A DNA stretch of 64,000 bases from Delphinus delphis (taxonomy: Eukaryota; Chordata; Mammalia; Artiodactyla; Delphinidae), in NCBI RefSeq assembly GCF_949987515.2, contig NC_082686.1, positions 49,577,559 through 49,641,558 of the forward strand, in the 5' to 3' direction. The notes below the pieces were generated by a model, which saw only the letters and a list, made by a program, of their open reading frames with translations, had not been told where the DNA came from and made no database searches. Position 1 is the first letter of the stretch, and every line of letters begins with the position of its first letter. A program made the translations under genes and the position numbers. This document shows positions 13,396-24,624 of this stretch, one piece after another.

Positions 13396-13895
13396 GTGTG
13401 TGACATGTCTGTATATCATAATTTCTTTTCTTTATCCATTCATCCACTGGTGGACATTTAGGTTATTTCCATGCCTTGGCTATCATAAATAATGCTGCAA
13501 TGAACATTGGGGTACAGATGTCTTTTCAAATTACTGCTTTTGTTTTCTTTGGGTAAATACTCAGAAATGGAATTGCTGGATCATATGGTAGTTCTATTTT
13601 TTATTTTTTGAGGAACCTCCATACTGTTTTCTCTAGTGGCTGCACCAATTTACACTCCCACAAATAGTGCATAAATGTTCCCTTTTCTCCATATCCTTGC
13701 TAGTACTTGTCATCTCTTGTTCTTTTCTTTTTTTTTTTAATGGTCATCCTAACAGGTGTGAACTGATAGCTCATTGTGGTTTTGATTTGCATTTCCCTGA
13801 TGATTAGTGATGTTGAACATCTTTTCATGGCTTTTCAAAGCCATCCGTATGTCTTTTTTGGAAAAACGTCTATTCATGTTCTTTGTGAATGGGCC
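12853..13895 (-). mobile_element. older L1 3' fragment (3' UTR and ORF2 C-terminal region)
   Basis: Minus-strand L1. The left part, starting 'cagctttattgagatataat', is an old-type L1 3' UTR. From about 13330 it enters the decayed ORF2 C-terminal region ('ttatccattcatccactggt', then 'aatggaattgctggatcata'). A (TG)n tract has expanded inside it at 13362-13402. It is more diverged than copies A-D and has no open frame of note. Confidence 0.9.
13362..13402. repeat. (TG)n microsatellite inside the L1 fragment
   Basis: A TG repeat of about 41 bp with a single CG interruption, lying within the decayed L1 ORF2 end. Confidence 0.95.
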
Positions 13896-14161
13896 CCTCT
13901 CTAAGAAAACATGCCTTTTATCAGAAATATGGTTTTCTGAATTTTCTTACTGACACAGGTTGGTACATACATTGTTGAGGGAATCACTTTCCCATTAAGA
14001 GTGAAAAGTTCATCTAATACACTGATAAAATATAACTTCCGTAGTCAGTTTGATTTTTAGCCTACTTGGGTCTATCTGTATCAGGACTTTTAGAAGTAAA
14101 ACAAAACATTTAAACTTAAAAGCTAACTCAAGCTACCTAGGAAATAACAATTCTCTCTATA

Positions 14162-14472
14162 CAGTTGTCTCTTGGTAACCACAGAGGACTGGTTCCAGAG
14201 GCTCCCTCCATTACCAAATTCTGCAGATGCTCAAGTTCCTTATATCGAATGGTGCTGTATTTGCATATAATTTAGGTACACCCTCCGTATACTTTAAATC
14301 ATCTCTAGATTACTTACAATACCTAATACAATGTAAATGCTGTGTAAATAGTTGCTGGTGTGCAGCAAATTCAAGTTTTGCTTTTTTGAACTTTCTGAAT
14401 TTTTTTCAAACATTTTAGTCAAGGTTAGTTGAATCCACAGATGCAGAATCCATGGATATAAAGGGCCGTCTG
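14162..14472 (+). mobile_element. Tigger-family non-autonomous DNA transposon (MER2-like)
   Basis: It starts cagttgtctcttggtaacca and ends with the approximate inverse (ggatataaagggccgtctg). A TA dinucleotide lies on each side (14160-14161 and 14473-14474), the target duplication of Tc1/mariner-Tigger elements. The interior 'ctctagattacttacaatac' block fits MER2. It is shorter than the full consensus I recall, so it is probably internally deleted. Family naming is from memory of the consensus. Confidence 0.8.
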
Positions 14473-14474
14473 TA

Positions 14475-15763
14475 CACAGATCACCATGCATAGACAACCC
14501 AGTAACAAGATCCAATATACTAAACCTGAAGTCAAGGAGGGCTGTGGACAGGAGGGTAGAGCTAGTGGTATGTCACTGGTTTGACTTTTTCTTTTTACCA
14601 GAAAACACCCAACTGCAAAAGTTAATCACAGAAAAAGATTTTACAAAGGGCTTGTATAAAGTAGTTGCCAACTTTTAAAATTGTTTGGCCACAGTTTTCA
14701 AAATGACCAACTCCAAAATACAAATTTTTGTTTTGGCCTTGCCAAGACCCATGTTTTTTATGGAAATTTGAAAATTACATGTATCCTGTAATGCACATTT
14801 TTAAGCTTGTACAAATGAGAATATTGCTTCTTAAAATTTATCAGGAGATTACAAACATTTATAACTATTTCATTATTACTCAGCACATTGCTGCAAATCT
14901 CATTAGTTATGTCTTTCAGGGAATTTTCTCCTGAAAAACTTTAGTGAAGGTTATTCTTACTTAGGTGGGTTCCATGCTTCTGAAGAGGTCAGAAGGGATT
15001 TGAACTAAATCTGATAGTTAAACTGAAGATCAGGATGGACCATATAATTTATATTGATGAGTCTGGTGCTTTTATAGTTTGTAAACTAGCACTAAAAATT
15101 ACCAAAATGGATTCTAATAAAGGTTTGAGTAACAACGTTTATTGGAATAAGTGGTTAGTTCTCAAATATATGAACTTTTTTAAGGAGAGCACTCACTTGG
15201 AACCATGTTTTAACGTGTTTGTTAAAAACACTTACTTAAAAATCACTCAGTTTAGCAGGAGACCAAAAGCTAGGCACTGAGCTGAGTGTGTCTAATTTTA
15301 ACTTTCAAATTTCCCCCAGTCTAGAAGTAGCCATCTCTTGCTCAAGGATGGAGTCTATCTCCTGGATTAATTTATTTTACCCTGGAGACAAATATTAGAA
15401 AGCAACATCTTTTGTGCTTATAGTTAGTAAACCACAACCCAAGTTAAAAGTATTATCAATGTACCAAAAATGATGCAGAGTGGGGAATTGCTTCATGACA
15501 GTAAAGCTTATTTTCTGTAAAAAACGACACAAAGGATTTTTTTTACTTCCCAGGAAAGGAAGTAAGGTTTATTTTCTACTGAAAATAAATGAGAAAAATA
15601 TTGCTGCTTCCAAACTCTAAGTAGGAATCAAAACACTTGAATAATACATATTTAAATGTTTACCTATTTAAAAAATTCTAAAGTGCTTTTTAAAGAACAG
15701 AATTAGAATATCCTAAACCACACAAATTGAGGGTAACAATAGCATCAAAGTAACAGATACAAA
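14475..15763. other. unassigned AT-rich sequence
   Basis: No repeat family recognised. The largest open frame (15035-15280, plus, 81 codons) has no motif I can name and is treated as chance. Confidence 0.4.
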
Positions 15764-16032
15764 TTGGCATTTCTGTGGATAAACTGTGCCTATTTTGCAG
15801 AAAGTCTAGACCCAAATGCATTGGGCTTCCCAAAGAGGATGTTTCATATGACCTCTGGGAACCAATTGCTCTTGGTCACCCTGGGGGTACTTGCTGTGGG
15901 TGCTCTCCTCAGCATTGTTTTGCTGTGGAGGAGCTCCTGTGGGCTCTAGAACCAAAAGCAGCATTTGGACCAGTCAAGTCTGCAAAGGGCCCCTCTACTG
16001 TCCATAGTGCCCATCTTAGAGGAATCTGCTGA
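15764..16032 (+). pseudogene. possible class C receptor-like relic, frameshifted (tentative)
   Basis: Two overlapping plus-strand frames, read together, resemble the end of the cysteine-rich domain and first membrane helix of class C G-protein-coupled receptors (the group of calcium-sensing, taste T1R and vomeronasal V2R receptors). Frame 15775-16032 gives KCIGLPKEDVSYDLWEP, like the family's CxxK..fLsy.EP block, and later FGPVKSAKGP, like the 'TPxVKSAGG' step after helix 1. The other frame, 15764-15949, gives a hydrophobic run LLLVTLGVLAVGALLSIVLL between them. A single frameshift pair would join these in order. I see no further receptor helices downstream. The resemblance is by eye only and may be chance. 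Confidence 0.2.
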
Positions 16033-16560
16033 CACTGATATTGCTGACACCTTGAACTTTCTCATGGAGATCCAGCTGGGGGGAAGAGAGTTTATGTTTT
16101 ACTCCCTCTGTTAGTGTATCTCATTGTAAGACTGGAGCAAGAGTCCAGGGACTGGACTGACGAGCAGTTTGAGTGAGATATTTGCAGTGCTCACCATCAC
16201 CTCACCATCTTTATTCTGGCCCAGTAGCTTTGCACCAAATTTGTGGGTGCAGCATTCTCATTTCTAATGATGAGTTACTTTTTTCCCCTGCAAGTGCTTC
16301 TCAGCCTCCTATGCAAATAACCCTTGGCTGTTTTGTGCCACCAGTTAACCAGAACAGATTTTCCCAGTTCTGTGGTGGGTAAAACTTATCTTATCCTGCA
16401 CATGTGAAAACCCCCGATGTGGGGTTTCTGTAAATGAGCTAGCTCTTTATTTACCAGGGCTTTGTAACATGGAGGTAGTTACTATCTCTTGTGACTTTTG
16501 CCTTGACCACTTCAGGATATGTCAGATAAATTTTTTAAAAAAACCATAATAAATATAATA
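16033..16560. other. unassigned sequence
   Basis: About 530 bp of moderate G+C with no clear repeat and no continuation of the receptor-like frame to its left. Confidence 0.35.
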
Positions 16561-16758
16561 GCAAGTTGCTAACATTTATTAAGTCCTCCTATACGCCACA
16601 CATTGTTCTATATTGTGTTTTATATTGACTAACTCATTTACTCTTCAGAATAACCTTTTAAGGTAGGTGCAGTTATTTCTTCCATTTTATTGTAAGGACA
16701 CGGGCACATAGAAGTTAAATAACTGACAGAGGTTACTCCCACTGGATTCAGATGACTA
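16561..16758 (-). repeat. MIR SINE
   Basis: Reverse-orientation MIR, with 'gctaacatttattaagtcct', then 'ctaactcatttactcttcag', then 'taaggtaggtgcagttattt', in consensus order. Moderately diverged. Confidence 0.88.
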
Positions 16759-16864
16759 GCAAGAAAGGGGAAGAAAGAGGAGTGAAATTTTGCCTTCATT
16801 ATATTTTCTTCTGTATTCCTAATTTCAAAAGCAATTAAGTGGAATTAAAGAATATTTCTCTGGC

Positions 16865-16983
16865 ATAAATGGTAAGCCCCACCAAAGCAGGGGCCATGCC
16901 TTTTTTCTCTCTCCATAGTATCTCTGGTGCCTAGTACAAAAGAGACACTCAATAGATATTCATGTTACAAATGAATGGATAAT
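16865..16983 (+). repeat. L2 LINE 3' tail
   Basis: Blocks match the L2 3' end in order: 'gtaagccccaccaaagcagg', 'ctctggtgcctagtacaaaa', then 'actcaatagatattcatg' with a terminal 'gaatgga'. It abuts the stop of the minus-strand frame at 16984. Confidence 0.75.
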
Positions 16984-17370
16984 CTAAAAAACTTTCAGTT
17001 GCTTTTTTTTTAATGTGTCTTTCATTCTTTTTCTTGTCTTTCCAATTTCTGTTGTCTTAATCTGCACTAAAGAATTACTAAACACTGTCTGGATTGGTGG
17101 GTTGACGACACTCCTTGTCAATAACTTATATAGTTTTCTGTTGGCTCTAATTTCTAACAGAAGAATTGGGGCTGGTTTGAGAGATGAATCAATTAAGAGG
17201 CTGTTTTCCTTACAGATATCATCAACAAGACTTCTCTGAGATGTGTACTGAGAAGCATACTGAAATGCAGAGTTCATATCTAGATGGGTGAGCACAGCTT
17301 TCATTGCTTTTCTAAGATCCTTTATTGTATCTGTTTTATTAATTATTTCTGGTAATAAGAATAATTTCAA
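16984..17370 (-). CDS. 128-codon open frame, possible coding exon or pseudogene, function unknown
   Basis: The longest open frame here that is not inside a recognised repeat. The product has a balanced, protein-like composition: a leucine-rich start (KLFLLPEIINKTDTIKDLRK), a middle with TSQRSLVDDICKENS and PAPILLLEIRANRKLYKLL, and a basic tail (TRKRMKDTLKKKQLK). There is no signal peptide or membrane helix. The open frame continues a few codons 5' of the ATG, to about 17390, where an AG follows a weak pyrimidine stretch and could be a splice acceptor. That would make this a terminal exon ending at the TAG next to an L2 tail. I do not recognise the family. A chance frame or a processed pseudogene remains possible. 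Confidence 0.3.
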   Translation of the reverse strand: MKLFLLPEIINKTDTIKDLRKAMKAVLTHLDMNSAFQYASQYTSQRSLVDDICKENSLLIDSSLKPAPILLLEIRANRKLYKLLTRSVVNPPIQTVFSNSLVQIKTTEIGKTRKRMKDTLKKKQLKVF

Positions 17371-17390
17371 AAAATAATCTCTGGTTATAT

Positions 17391-19057
17391 GTGTAAGTTG
17401 ACAACATTGACAGAGCTATTTAAGTTATAGGTAATGTATTCTGTAAATTGACTTACAAAGCTATTAACTGAGTATAATACATATAGAGGCCGTGCGAGTA
17501 CACGGCTTACGAACCAGGCCATGGCCCTGAGGAGGGAACTGTATATTAGTTCTGGTCTTTGTATTGCTAAAAGTTTATTTGATTATTAATCCTATAATTC
17601 CTCATATTTTCACACCTCTGGCTATCTTCAGCTTCTTGGTTCTGAGGCATCATGCTAAACATCTTTATTAGAGGAATAATGAAAGAGCTTCATTTCATAC
17701 AATGCTTTCTTTTAAACTCTTTGATAGCATCCTGGAATTTAAAAACATCCATTCATAAATTATTTTTATGATTGGACCTTGATCAATTTACTTGAACTTA
17801 GTGTGCCCTCTTCTCCATTTGCAGCTGAAAGGGTAGTCTTGACCTACCTTTTAGAAGAGCCCCTAAAAATGATTAATTGAGCCTTCCTTATAGAGTACTT
17901 TAAAAATATATAATTGCTCTGCATATAGGAAAAAAACCTATCAGAATTTTTTTAAAATGTTTAAAAATAGGTGAAAATTTCAAGATGGAAACAGGGACTT
18001 GCTAATGCTGAATAAGGCAGAAGAGCATATTTTTGTCAGTCAGTTTTACTAGTTTAAGTAAAGCCTATTTAACTATAAAAATCTATTTAATCAGTGATAG
18101 AGTCATTTCATTTTAGTGAGTGCCTAATTGTAGGGAAGCTCTGCAGTGCAATCATGACCTCCTTCTGTTGTGCTCAGCTCAAGACTACCTTTAATGAAAT
18201 GTGATGATGGAGCGGTTCCCTTGATTAAAGCACTTTAATAAATAAGTAGCTAGACAAATTTACCAGCTAGGAGAGAAGAGGAACAAATGGAGCTGTAAGT
18301 CCTATAAGAGTAGTTTTATCATTTAAAAAAATTTTATGGATTATTTATATTGTGCTTCTCTAATTATAATCATTTATAATGTTTCATTGTGTTTAATAGC
18401 ATTTGCTTTGATTGAATCATTATCATAGTTAGCAAGTTGCTCTAATAGCTACCTTACAGTATCTTTTCAATTATGTGAAAGATAATTGAAGCTATGTGAA
18501 TGTGGTTTCCTTTTCTGTCCCTAGAAAGAGACCATAATAGAGAAGTTTCATTTGTAGAAAATTTATATTTTATAGTTCCTTATCCACTTACTATAACATT
18601 TCAGATTTATTTATTTAGTTTAATTTTGTACACTCACCCATTCTGATTGCCCTCTCATAGATTTTAATATTCCCATTCAGTTTTGGCAGTATAGCAGTAG
18701 AGAGAGAAATTTTCCTGTTTTTGTTCTTTTTGGATAGATCCACAACATTATAGAGAAAATTTTAAAAGATTTCAGTCTTCTCGTATGCCAGAATTTTGGG
18801 GAAACCTTTGATTAATTGATCTTATACCGCTCTCTACCTCTTCAGCTCTGATTTCAGAGGGTATAGATGGGGAGGACCCTCACTTTCTCTCTGCTTTGCA
18901 TGGTACCCTAGACCTTCTGCAGCTTTCCTAGGTTGATGTAAGAGTGAACGAAAATGTCATTGTTGCAAAAGTCAAGCAGGGGCTCACCACCAATTGTGTG
19001 AATGTTTTGCTTTTCCTGTACCTTGTCTTTGCTCATGCATCTCTTAGAGTCTAGGCA

Positions 19058-19063
<6 letters not shown>
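17391..19063. other. unassigned AT-rich sequence
   Basis: No gene seen. A short G+C-rich island at about 17488-17540 stands out against the AT-rich surroundings but shows no motif I can name. Confidence 0.4.
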
Positions 19064-19088
<25 letters not shown>

Positions 19089-19090
19089 TT
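19064..19090. repeat. (GT)n microsatellite
   Basis: A short GT dinucleotide tract. Confidence 0.9.
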
Positions 19091-19187
19091 GAGTGAGAGA
19101 AATAGCAGTCTACTCTAATAATACCGTAATCACAACCAGGAAAGACATGCTTCATCAATTCTCTGGCAGTAACTGCAGTTCCTGTGG

Positions 19188-19557
19188 AAAGAAAAAGTGT
19201 TGTGGTCACAAAGCACTGAGCTGATCTCCCTGTGCTATGTGGCTGCTTCCCACTAGCTATCTATTTTACATTTGGTAGTGTATATATGTCCATGCCACTC
19301 TCTCACTTCGTCCCAGCTTACCCTTCCCCCTCACTGTGTCCTCAAGTCCATTCTCTACATCTGCATCTTTATTCCTGTCCTGCCCCTAGGTTCTTCAGAA
19401 CCATTTTTTTCTTTTAGATTCCATATATATGTATAGCTGATTCACTTTGTTATAAAGCAAAAACTAACACACCATTGTAAAGCAATTATACTCCAATAAA
19501 GATGTTAAAAAATAAATAAATAAAAAGTCAAAAAAAAAAAAGAAAAAGTGCTGTGGT
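19188..19557 (+). mobile_element. 5'-inverted (twin-primed) L1 insertion with target-site duplications
   Basis: The right part (about 19429-19506) is the plus-strand L1 3' end with AATAAA at 19495-19500, followed by an A-rich tail. The left part (19207-19428) is the neighbouring 3' UTR in reverse orientation. It aligns, inverted, to the region equivalent to 60174-60410 in copy D. Roughly 70 bp of 3' UTR between the two parts is missing at the inversion junction. A duplication of 16 or more bp, gaaaaagtg[t/c]tgtggt, flanks the whole at 19191-19206 and 19542-19557 with one mismatch. This is the classical signature of twin priming. The element landed at the 5' edge of a MIR. Confidence 0.93.
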
Positions 19558-19795
19558 ACAGTAGAAAAAATATAGGCTTTGTAGTAAGAAACATCCAAGT
19601 TTAAATTCCAGCTCTGGATTCACAGATAATTAGCTCTAATTTGCTTTGCAAATTCATTAAACCCATCTGAATCTGTTTTCTTATCTGTAAAATGGGAATA
19701 ATAATACAAACCTCATAGGGTTATTATTAGTATTTACTAAGTAAAGTATGAAAATTGTATGGAACCTTATATGTTTTCAGTAAATGTGTTCTCTT
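19553..19795 (+). repeat. MIR SINE, nearly complete
   Basis: Plus-strand MIR in consensus order: 'taggctttgtagtaagaaac', 'aattccagctctggattcac', 'tcttatctgtaaaatgggaa', then 'cctcatagggttattattag'. Its 5' edge overlaps the right target-site duplication of the twin-primed L1. Confidence 0.9.
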
Positions 19796-19799
19796 CTAT

Positions 19800-21481
19800 T
19801 CCTTAGTACTCCAGTGAGTTGGCTTACCACAAAACACAGAAATATAATAAAATTTAAATCAGAACTATCAAATTACAAGTAATAAAAAAGAGGGTAAAAC
19901 AATTAGGCTAAAGAAATGCCTAATGTTATTTACTGTGATTAATTGTAGTACTTAGTTCTCAGATTCTTGAAGGATGAGCTAGCAAGATAAACACAGTAGG
20001 TTATATTATAGTCAATATTTGAGAAAAGAAAATAGAACTCACCAAGTTTTTCTGTACTAGTGTTTTTAATATTAAGTATCTTTACTCTTTCTATATCTCA
20101 GATTCCATTAAAATTTTAATTAAAATTTAATTGCAAATTCAATAGAGAAGAGGGAGCCTCGTCAAAGAATGGATGGACATTTCTCTGCTATAGGTATCGT
20201 CATCTCTTTGTTAACAAATAAAGGTAATCTTGCTAGAACACTCTTGTAAGATTTGAACTGAAGATTATTCTATTGTATAAATAGTGGAAAAAGAAAATCT
20301 GACTAAATGGAGGACTAGTGCGATAATGGCTGCTACATGTTTTCTTTCAGTTCTATGAATTCCGGGGGATGGATTGGTGTTTTCTTGCCTCAATTTCTTC
20401 TTTAGTCACTGAATACATGTAGACCTTTTCCAGAAGTCCCTGAAATTGTCCAGTTGTTTCCTCATTGATCCAATGCCAATGTTCTATCAATACTTCTTCT
20501 CCCCCACCATCTCACACGTATCTCTCTCCCCAAAGTCCATTGTTCTCATTGGTTAAGAAGTCTTCCTCACTTGAAAAAAGTGTGAAGACTTTTGATTTTT
20601 TAAAGCACTCATCACTTTATACTATTATTATTAAATTTTTATACTTTTAATATAAAGGAGAGGTGTAATGTTTCCAAATTCCTGGCAGATATTACTCTGG
20701 GATTTGCCAATGAGAAATTGGAATTCTTTGGAATTACACAAATCATAAATGATTCTTAAAATATTTCCAGCATTCTTCATGGTATTTATGGGTATGTAAG
20801 TAAATTATTACAAATATAAATAAAATAATAAATTTAGTAGCATTTTCAAAAAACTGTAGCCATAGTGCATATTCAAACACTCATAAACACCAGTGAAGAA
20901 AGCTAGGTTATCTTGAAATAGCTTAATGCTCTTAATCCTAGTAAAGTTAATGTCACTCACTGTACAGGATCATGTGCCAAAGTAGCTAATGTAAGGACTT
21001 ATTTTATTTCCTAAACTTGTTATTTCTTAGGACATTATTCATAGGATTTGTTTAAATTTGTTTAAATTATACTATGCATGTAAATTGATTATTTTATTTG
21101 CAAGCATGATTTACTGTTAGTAGAAACAAGGATATGAACACACACTTAGAACTTGGTCATAGGCACAAACAATATTGCCTATCAGATCAGGAAATTTCTC
21201 TCCTGCTCCTCTTCAGTTCCCAGAAATGTTGACCTCAACTTCTGAATCTCCTGTCATTGTTTCCTGCTACCACTCTCTCAATTAGATTTCTTTGAACCAA
21301 GTTGTCTCTTGGTTGATTGTTGTGTTTTAATTCTTACAAGAGAATTATTATACCTTTTCCCATTTTCTCCATTTCTCAACTGAGTTTTCTCCTGATCCCA
21401 GAGAAACATATAAATTACTCTAGAAATGCTGGGAGGGGATTCCTTATGGAAACACTACAAAATAAACCCTCTTTTTAGGGT
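19800..21481. other. unassigned AT-rich sequence
   Basis: About 1.7 kb with no gene and no repeat family I can name. Confidence 0.4.
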
Positions 21482-21650
21482 AGTGATTTTCAACCTTGGT
21501 GGCACTTTAAATTCACTTGGATGCTATTTTAGAAATACACGTGCCTGGGTGGTGGATCCCAGGAAGTTGATTTAATAAGGAATATTTTTAAAAATCCTAT
21601 TGATTTTGTTGTGTAGCCTAATTTTAGAACTCTCCTCAAGGAACTACCCA
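21482..21650 (+). mobile_element. hAT-Charlie MITE relic (MER5-like)
   Basis: The start 'gtgattttcaaccttggtgg', followed by 'attcacttggatgctatttt' and 'gcctgggtggtggatcccag', follows the MER5 group. The right end is decayed and the 8-bp target duplication is not clear. Confidence 0.65.
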
Positions 21651-22689
21651 ATGAGTTACTCCTCATTCTATAATTTAAGGATACACTTATAAGTATTTTT
21701 CATTCTTTCATTGTAGGTAAATTCATTTTTATAATCTTTGAAATAGTTTGTAAAATTCTTGAAGAAAAATATACTTACTGTTGGAAACTTATTTTTGATC
21801 AGCAATTTCAGAACCTTGAAGGTTTATTATTACATTTTGGAAGTTGTAAGTATTTAATTGATCTTATTTTTTAGTTATTAAAGAAATACATAGGTTTATT
21901 TAAAAATAAAGTTATGCAGAATTACTTGTAATGGAAACAAGACTTACTTATTCCATCTCCCTCTCCAGAAGCATCCATTTTTAATTTTTCAGCTGTTTGT
22001 CCCAGTTGTCATCTTAGCATTTCTAAATAATATGATTATGCTGATATTTCTTAATAAATTATTTTTTTTGACATCTTCTATTTATTTTCTGCCATGATAG
22101 CAAGGATTTAATCATTTATTCTCCCCCAGTATTTCCTCCATCCTTCTGTTAAATTACATTATTATTTTTCAATCTTATGCTGGCTACTTTTCTAATTTTA
22201 ATTTATGTATTTCTGTCATTACCTATGAGCTGTATCTCTTGACTCATCAGTATAAGATGAGGATATTAGCACCCATGCCCTTCTCTTCAGCTCTCCCACA
22301 TCTCCCAACTTGTCATTTTTACTTTTGCATCATCAAAGTTGATGAAAACATATTTCATTTTATAACATATATTTTCTGTTTGCCTACAGATTAGTTTTAA
22401 AATTTGATAGCTAATATACATTTTCATGTTATTCTGACTATATAAGAATAGTAAGTGGAAGCGCCAATCAGTATTTTGTACATCAAAATGCTCTGCTCCC
22501 ATTTCTTCATTGTTTTCTTTTGTATTTTGTCATCATAAAAAAAAAAAAAATTAAGACCCCAAATCTTACCCTTGTCTTAGGGTTTGGCAGTCCCATTTGG
22601 AAAATGTTTATATTTGATATCCTTTCTCAGACACCACTACCCTCAATCACTAGCTGCTCTAAAAATCTTGATTAAATCTTGACTCAAAA
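21651..22689. other. unassigned AT-rich sequence with an A-tract
   Basis: It contains an A-run at about 22538-22551 that could be the end of an old retroelement. I see no duplication or recognisable body. Some of this stretch could be further HAL1 or L1 3' sequence. Confidence 0.35.
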
Positions 22690-23480
22690 CTGTAATCTTG
22701 GAACTTCCATCTAGGTTAAGAATTATTTTCTCTCATATTTTGAAGGCATTAGTATATCACTTTCTAGCATGTAGTATTGATGATAAGTCTTCTGCTGGTA
22801 ATTGTCTTTTATTTGTAGGTAAATTTTAATCCCCGCTGAAACATTTTGAATTTTCTCTTTTTCCAAAGAGAACTCCAAAATTTCACAGCTAAGTGTCTAG
22901 ATGTGTCTATTTTTTGATTTAGTATGTTGAGCACTTACTCTGCTCTTTCAATCCTGAGATCATGTCCCTTAGTTCTGAGAAATTCTCACCCATTTTTCCT
23001 TTGATGTTTTTCTTGTCTCTGTCCTCTCTGGTCTGAGCATCTGAATTCTAGTTGATTAGATGTTGGACTTCTTGGATGATGCATTGATATACTCTTGATA
23101 TCTTTTATATTTTCTCATTTTTCTGTCTTGATATCTTTTATATTTTCTCATTTTTCTGTCTTCTTTTACTAGTTTTTTGGTAATATTTAATTTTTTAAAT
23201 CTTTCAATTATTTCTATTAAGTTTTAAAGCTATTATTATTTTTAATTTCAAGAGATATTTTTGGATTACCCCCCAACAGTAATCTATCTGTCTGTCTACC
23301 TACCTACCTATTATCTTTATTTCTATATGTATTGATTTATTTTTGAGGATTTTATTTCCACTTTTTTAATATTCTTTTCTACTCCCTGAATTATGTCCAT
23401 TTCCTCTAGAATAACATTTTTCTGTTTAACATGAGTTTCTCTATTTCATGTTGCAGGGTTGTCTCAAAGATCTCATTATG
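22690..23480 (-). mobile_element. ancient L1/HAL1 ORF1-region fragment
   Basis: Blocks such as 'agtcttctgctggtaattgt', 'ctgagaaattctcacccatt' and 'tagatgttggacttcttgga' occur in the order expected for a reverse-oriented HAL1 or old L1 ORF1 region. HAL1 is a mammalian half-LINE that carries only ORF1. No frame remains open. A perfect 33-bp tandem duplication sits inside it at 23094-23159. Confidence 0.55.
23094..23159. repeat. perfect 33-bp tandem duplication
   Basis: Two identical 33-bp units (23094-23126 and 23127-23159) starting cttgatatcttttatatttt. Identity of both copies inside a heavily decayed element implies a recent duplication. Confidence 0.95.
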
Positions 23481-23715
23481 CTTTGCTGCCTAATCATATT
23501 AAAAATAAAACCATAAAGCCACATCATAATTCAGTGCACAGTTGGGGCCTTTGATAGGTTTATTTTAGAGCAGTTGGGCAGATATGTGACTGTTACAGCT
23601 GTTTGAAAATGTCAGAAATTAAGAGACATTTTTTCTGGGGCTCAGGAAATCCTTTAGAGAAGAGACTTGATATTTTTGTCCAAGCAGTAGATATCTGGGT
23701 GCCAGATGTAAATAA

Positions 23716-23727
23716 AGAGAGGTGGGA
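23716..23727. repeat. left target-site duplication of L1 copy B
   Basis: agagaggtggga, repeated exactly at 30806-30817. Confidence 0.75.
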
Positions 23728-24624
23728 AAGGGCGTGAACTAAGATGGTAGAGTAGAAGGACGTGCTCTCACTCCCTCTTGTGAGCACACCAGAATAGCAA
23801 CTAGCTGTTGGACAATCTTCGAAAGGAAGACACTGGAACTCACCAAAAAAGATACCCCACAATCCAAAGACAAAGGAGAAGCCACAATGAGATGGTAGGA
23901 GGGACACAATCACAATAAAATCAAATCCCATAACTGCTGGGTGGGTGACTCACAGACTGGAGAACGCTTATACCACAGAAGTCCACCCAATGGAGTGAAG
24001 GTTGTGAGCCCCACATCAGGCTTCCCAACATGGGGGTCCGGCAACAGGAGGAGGAATTCCTAGAGAATCAGACCTTGAAGGCTAGTGGGATTTGATTGCA
24101 GGACCTTGACAGGACTGGGGGAAACAGAGACTCCACTCTTGGAGGGCACACACAAAGTAGTGTGCGCATCGGGACCCAGGGGAAGGAGCAGTGACCCCAG
24201 TGGAGACTGAACCAGACCTACCTGCTAGTGTTGGAGGGTCTCCTGCAGAGGCGGGGGGTGGCTCTCTTTCACCGTGGGGACAAGGACACTGGCAGCAGAA
24301 GTTCTGGGAAGTACTCCTTGGCATGAACCCTCCCAGAGTCAGCCATTAGCCCCACCAAAGAGCCCAGGTAGGCTCCAGTGTTGGGTTGCCTCAGGCCAAA
24401 CAACCAACATGAAGGGAACCCAGCCCCACCCATCAACAGTCAAGTGGATTAAAGTTTTACTGAACTCTGCCCACCAGAGCAACAGTCAGCTCTACCCACC
24501 ACCAGTCCCTCCCATCAAGACTCTTAGATAGCCTCATCCACCAGAGGGCAGACAGCAGAAGCAAGAAGAACTACAATCCTGCAGCCTGTGAAACAAAAAC
24601 CATATTCACAGAAAGATAGAGAAG
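23728..24624 (+). promoter_or_regulatory. L1 copy B 5' UTR (internal promoter region)
   Basis: About 0.9 kb starting 'ggcgtgaactaagatggtag', G+C-richer than its surroundings. It matches the 5' UTR of copy D (54300-55194) closely and is unlike that of copy C. In L1s this region carries the internal Pol II promoter. I cannot tell whether it is still active. Confidence 0.75.

Noticed and set aside
23593..23931. 112-codon minus-strand frame at the L1 copy B 5' edge
   Set aside because: Half of it is antisense L1 5' UTR, so it is chance overlap rather than a gene. A similar antisense frame occurs at the copy D 5' UTR (54249-54480).
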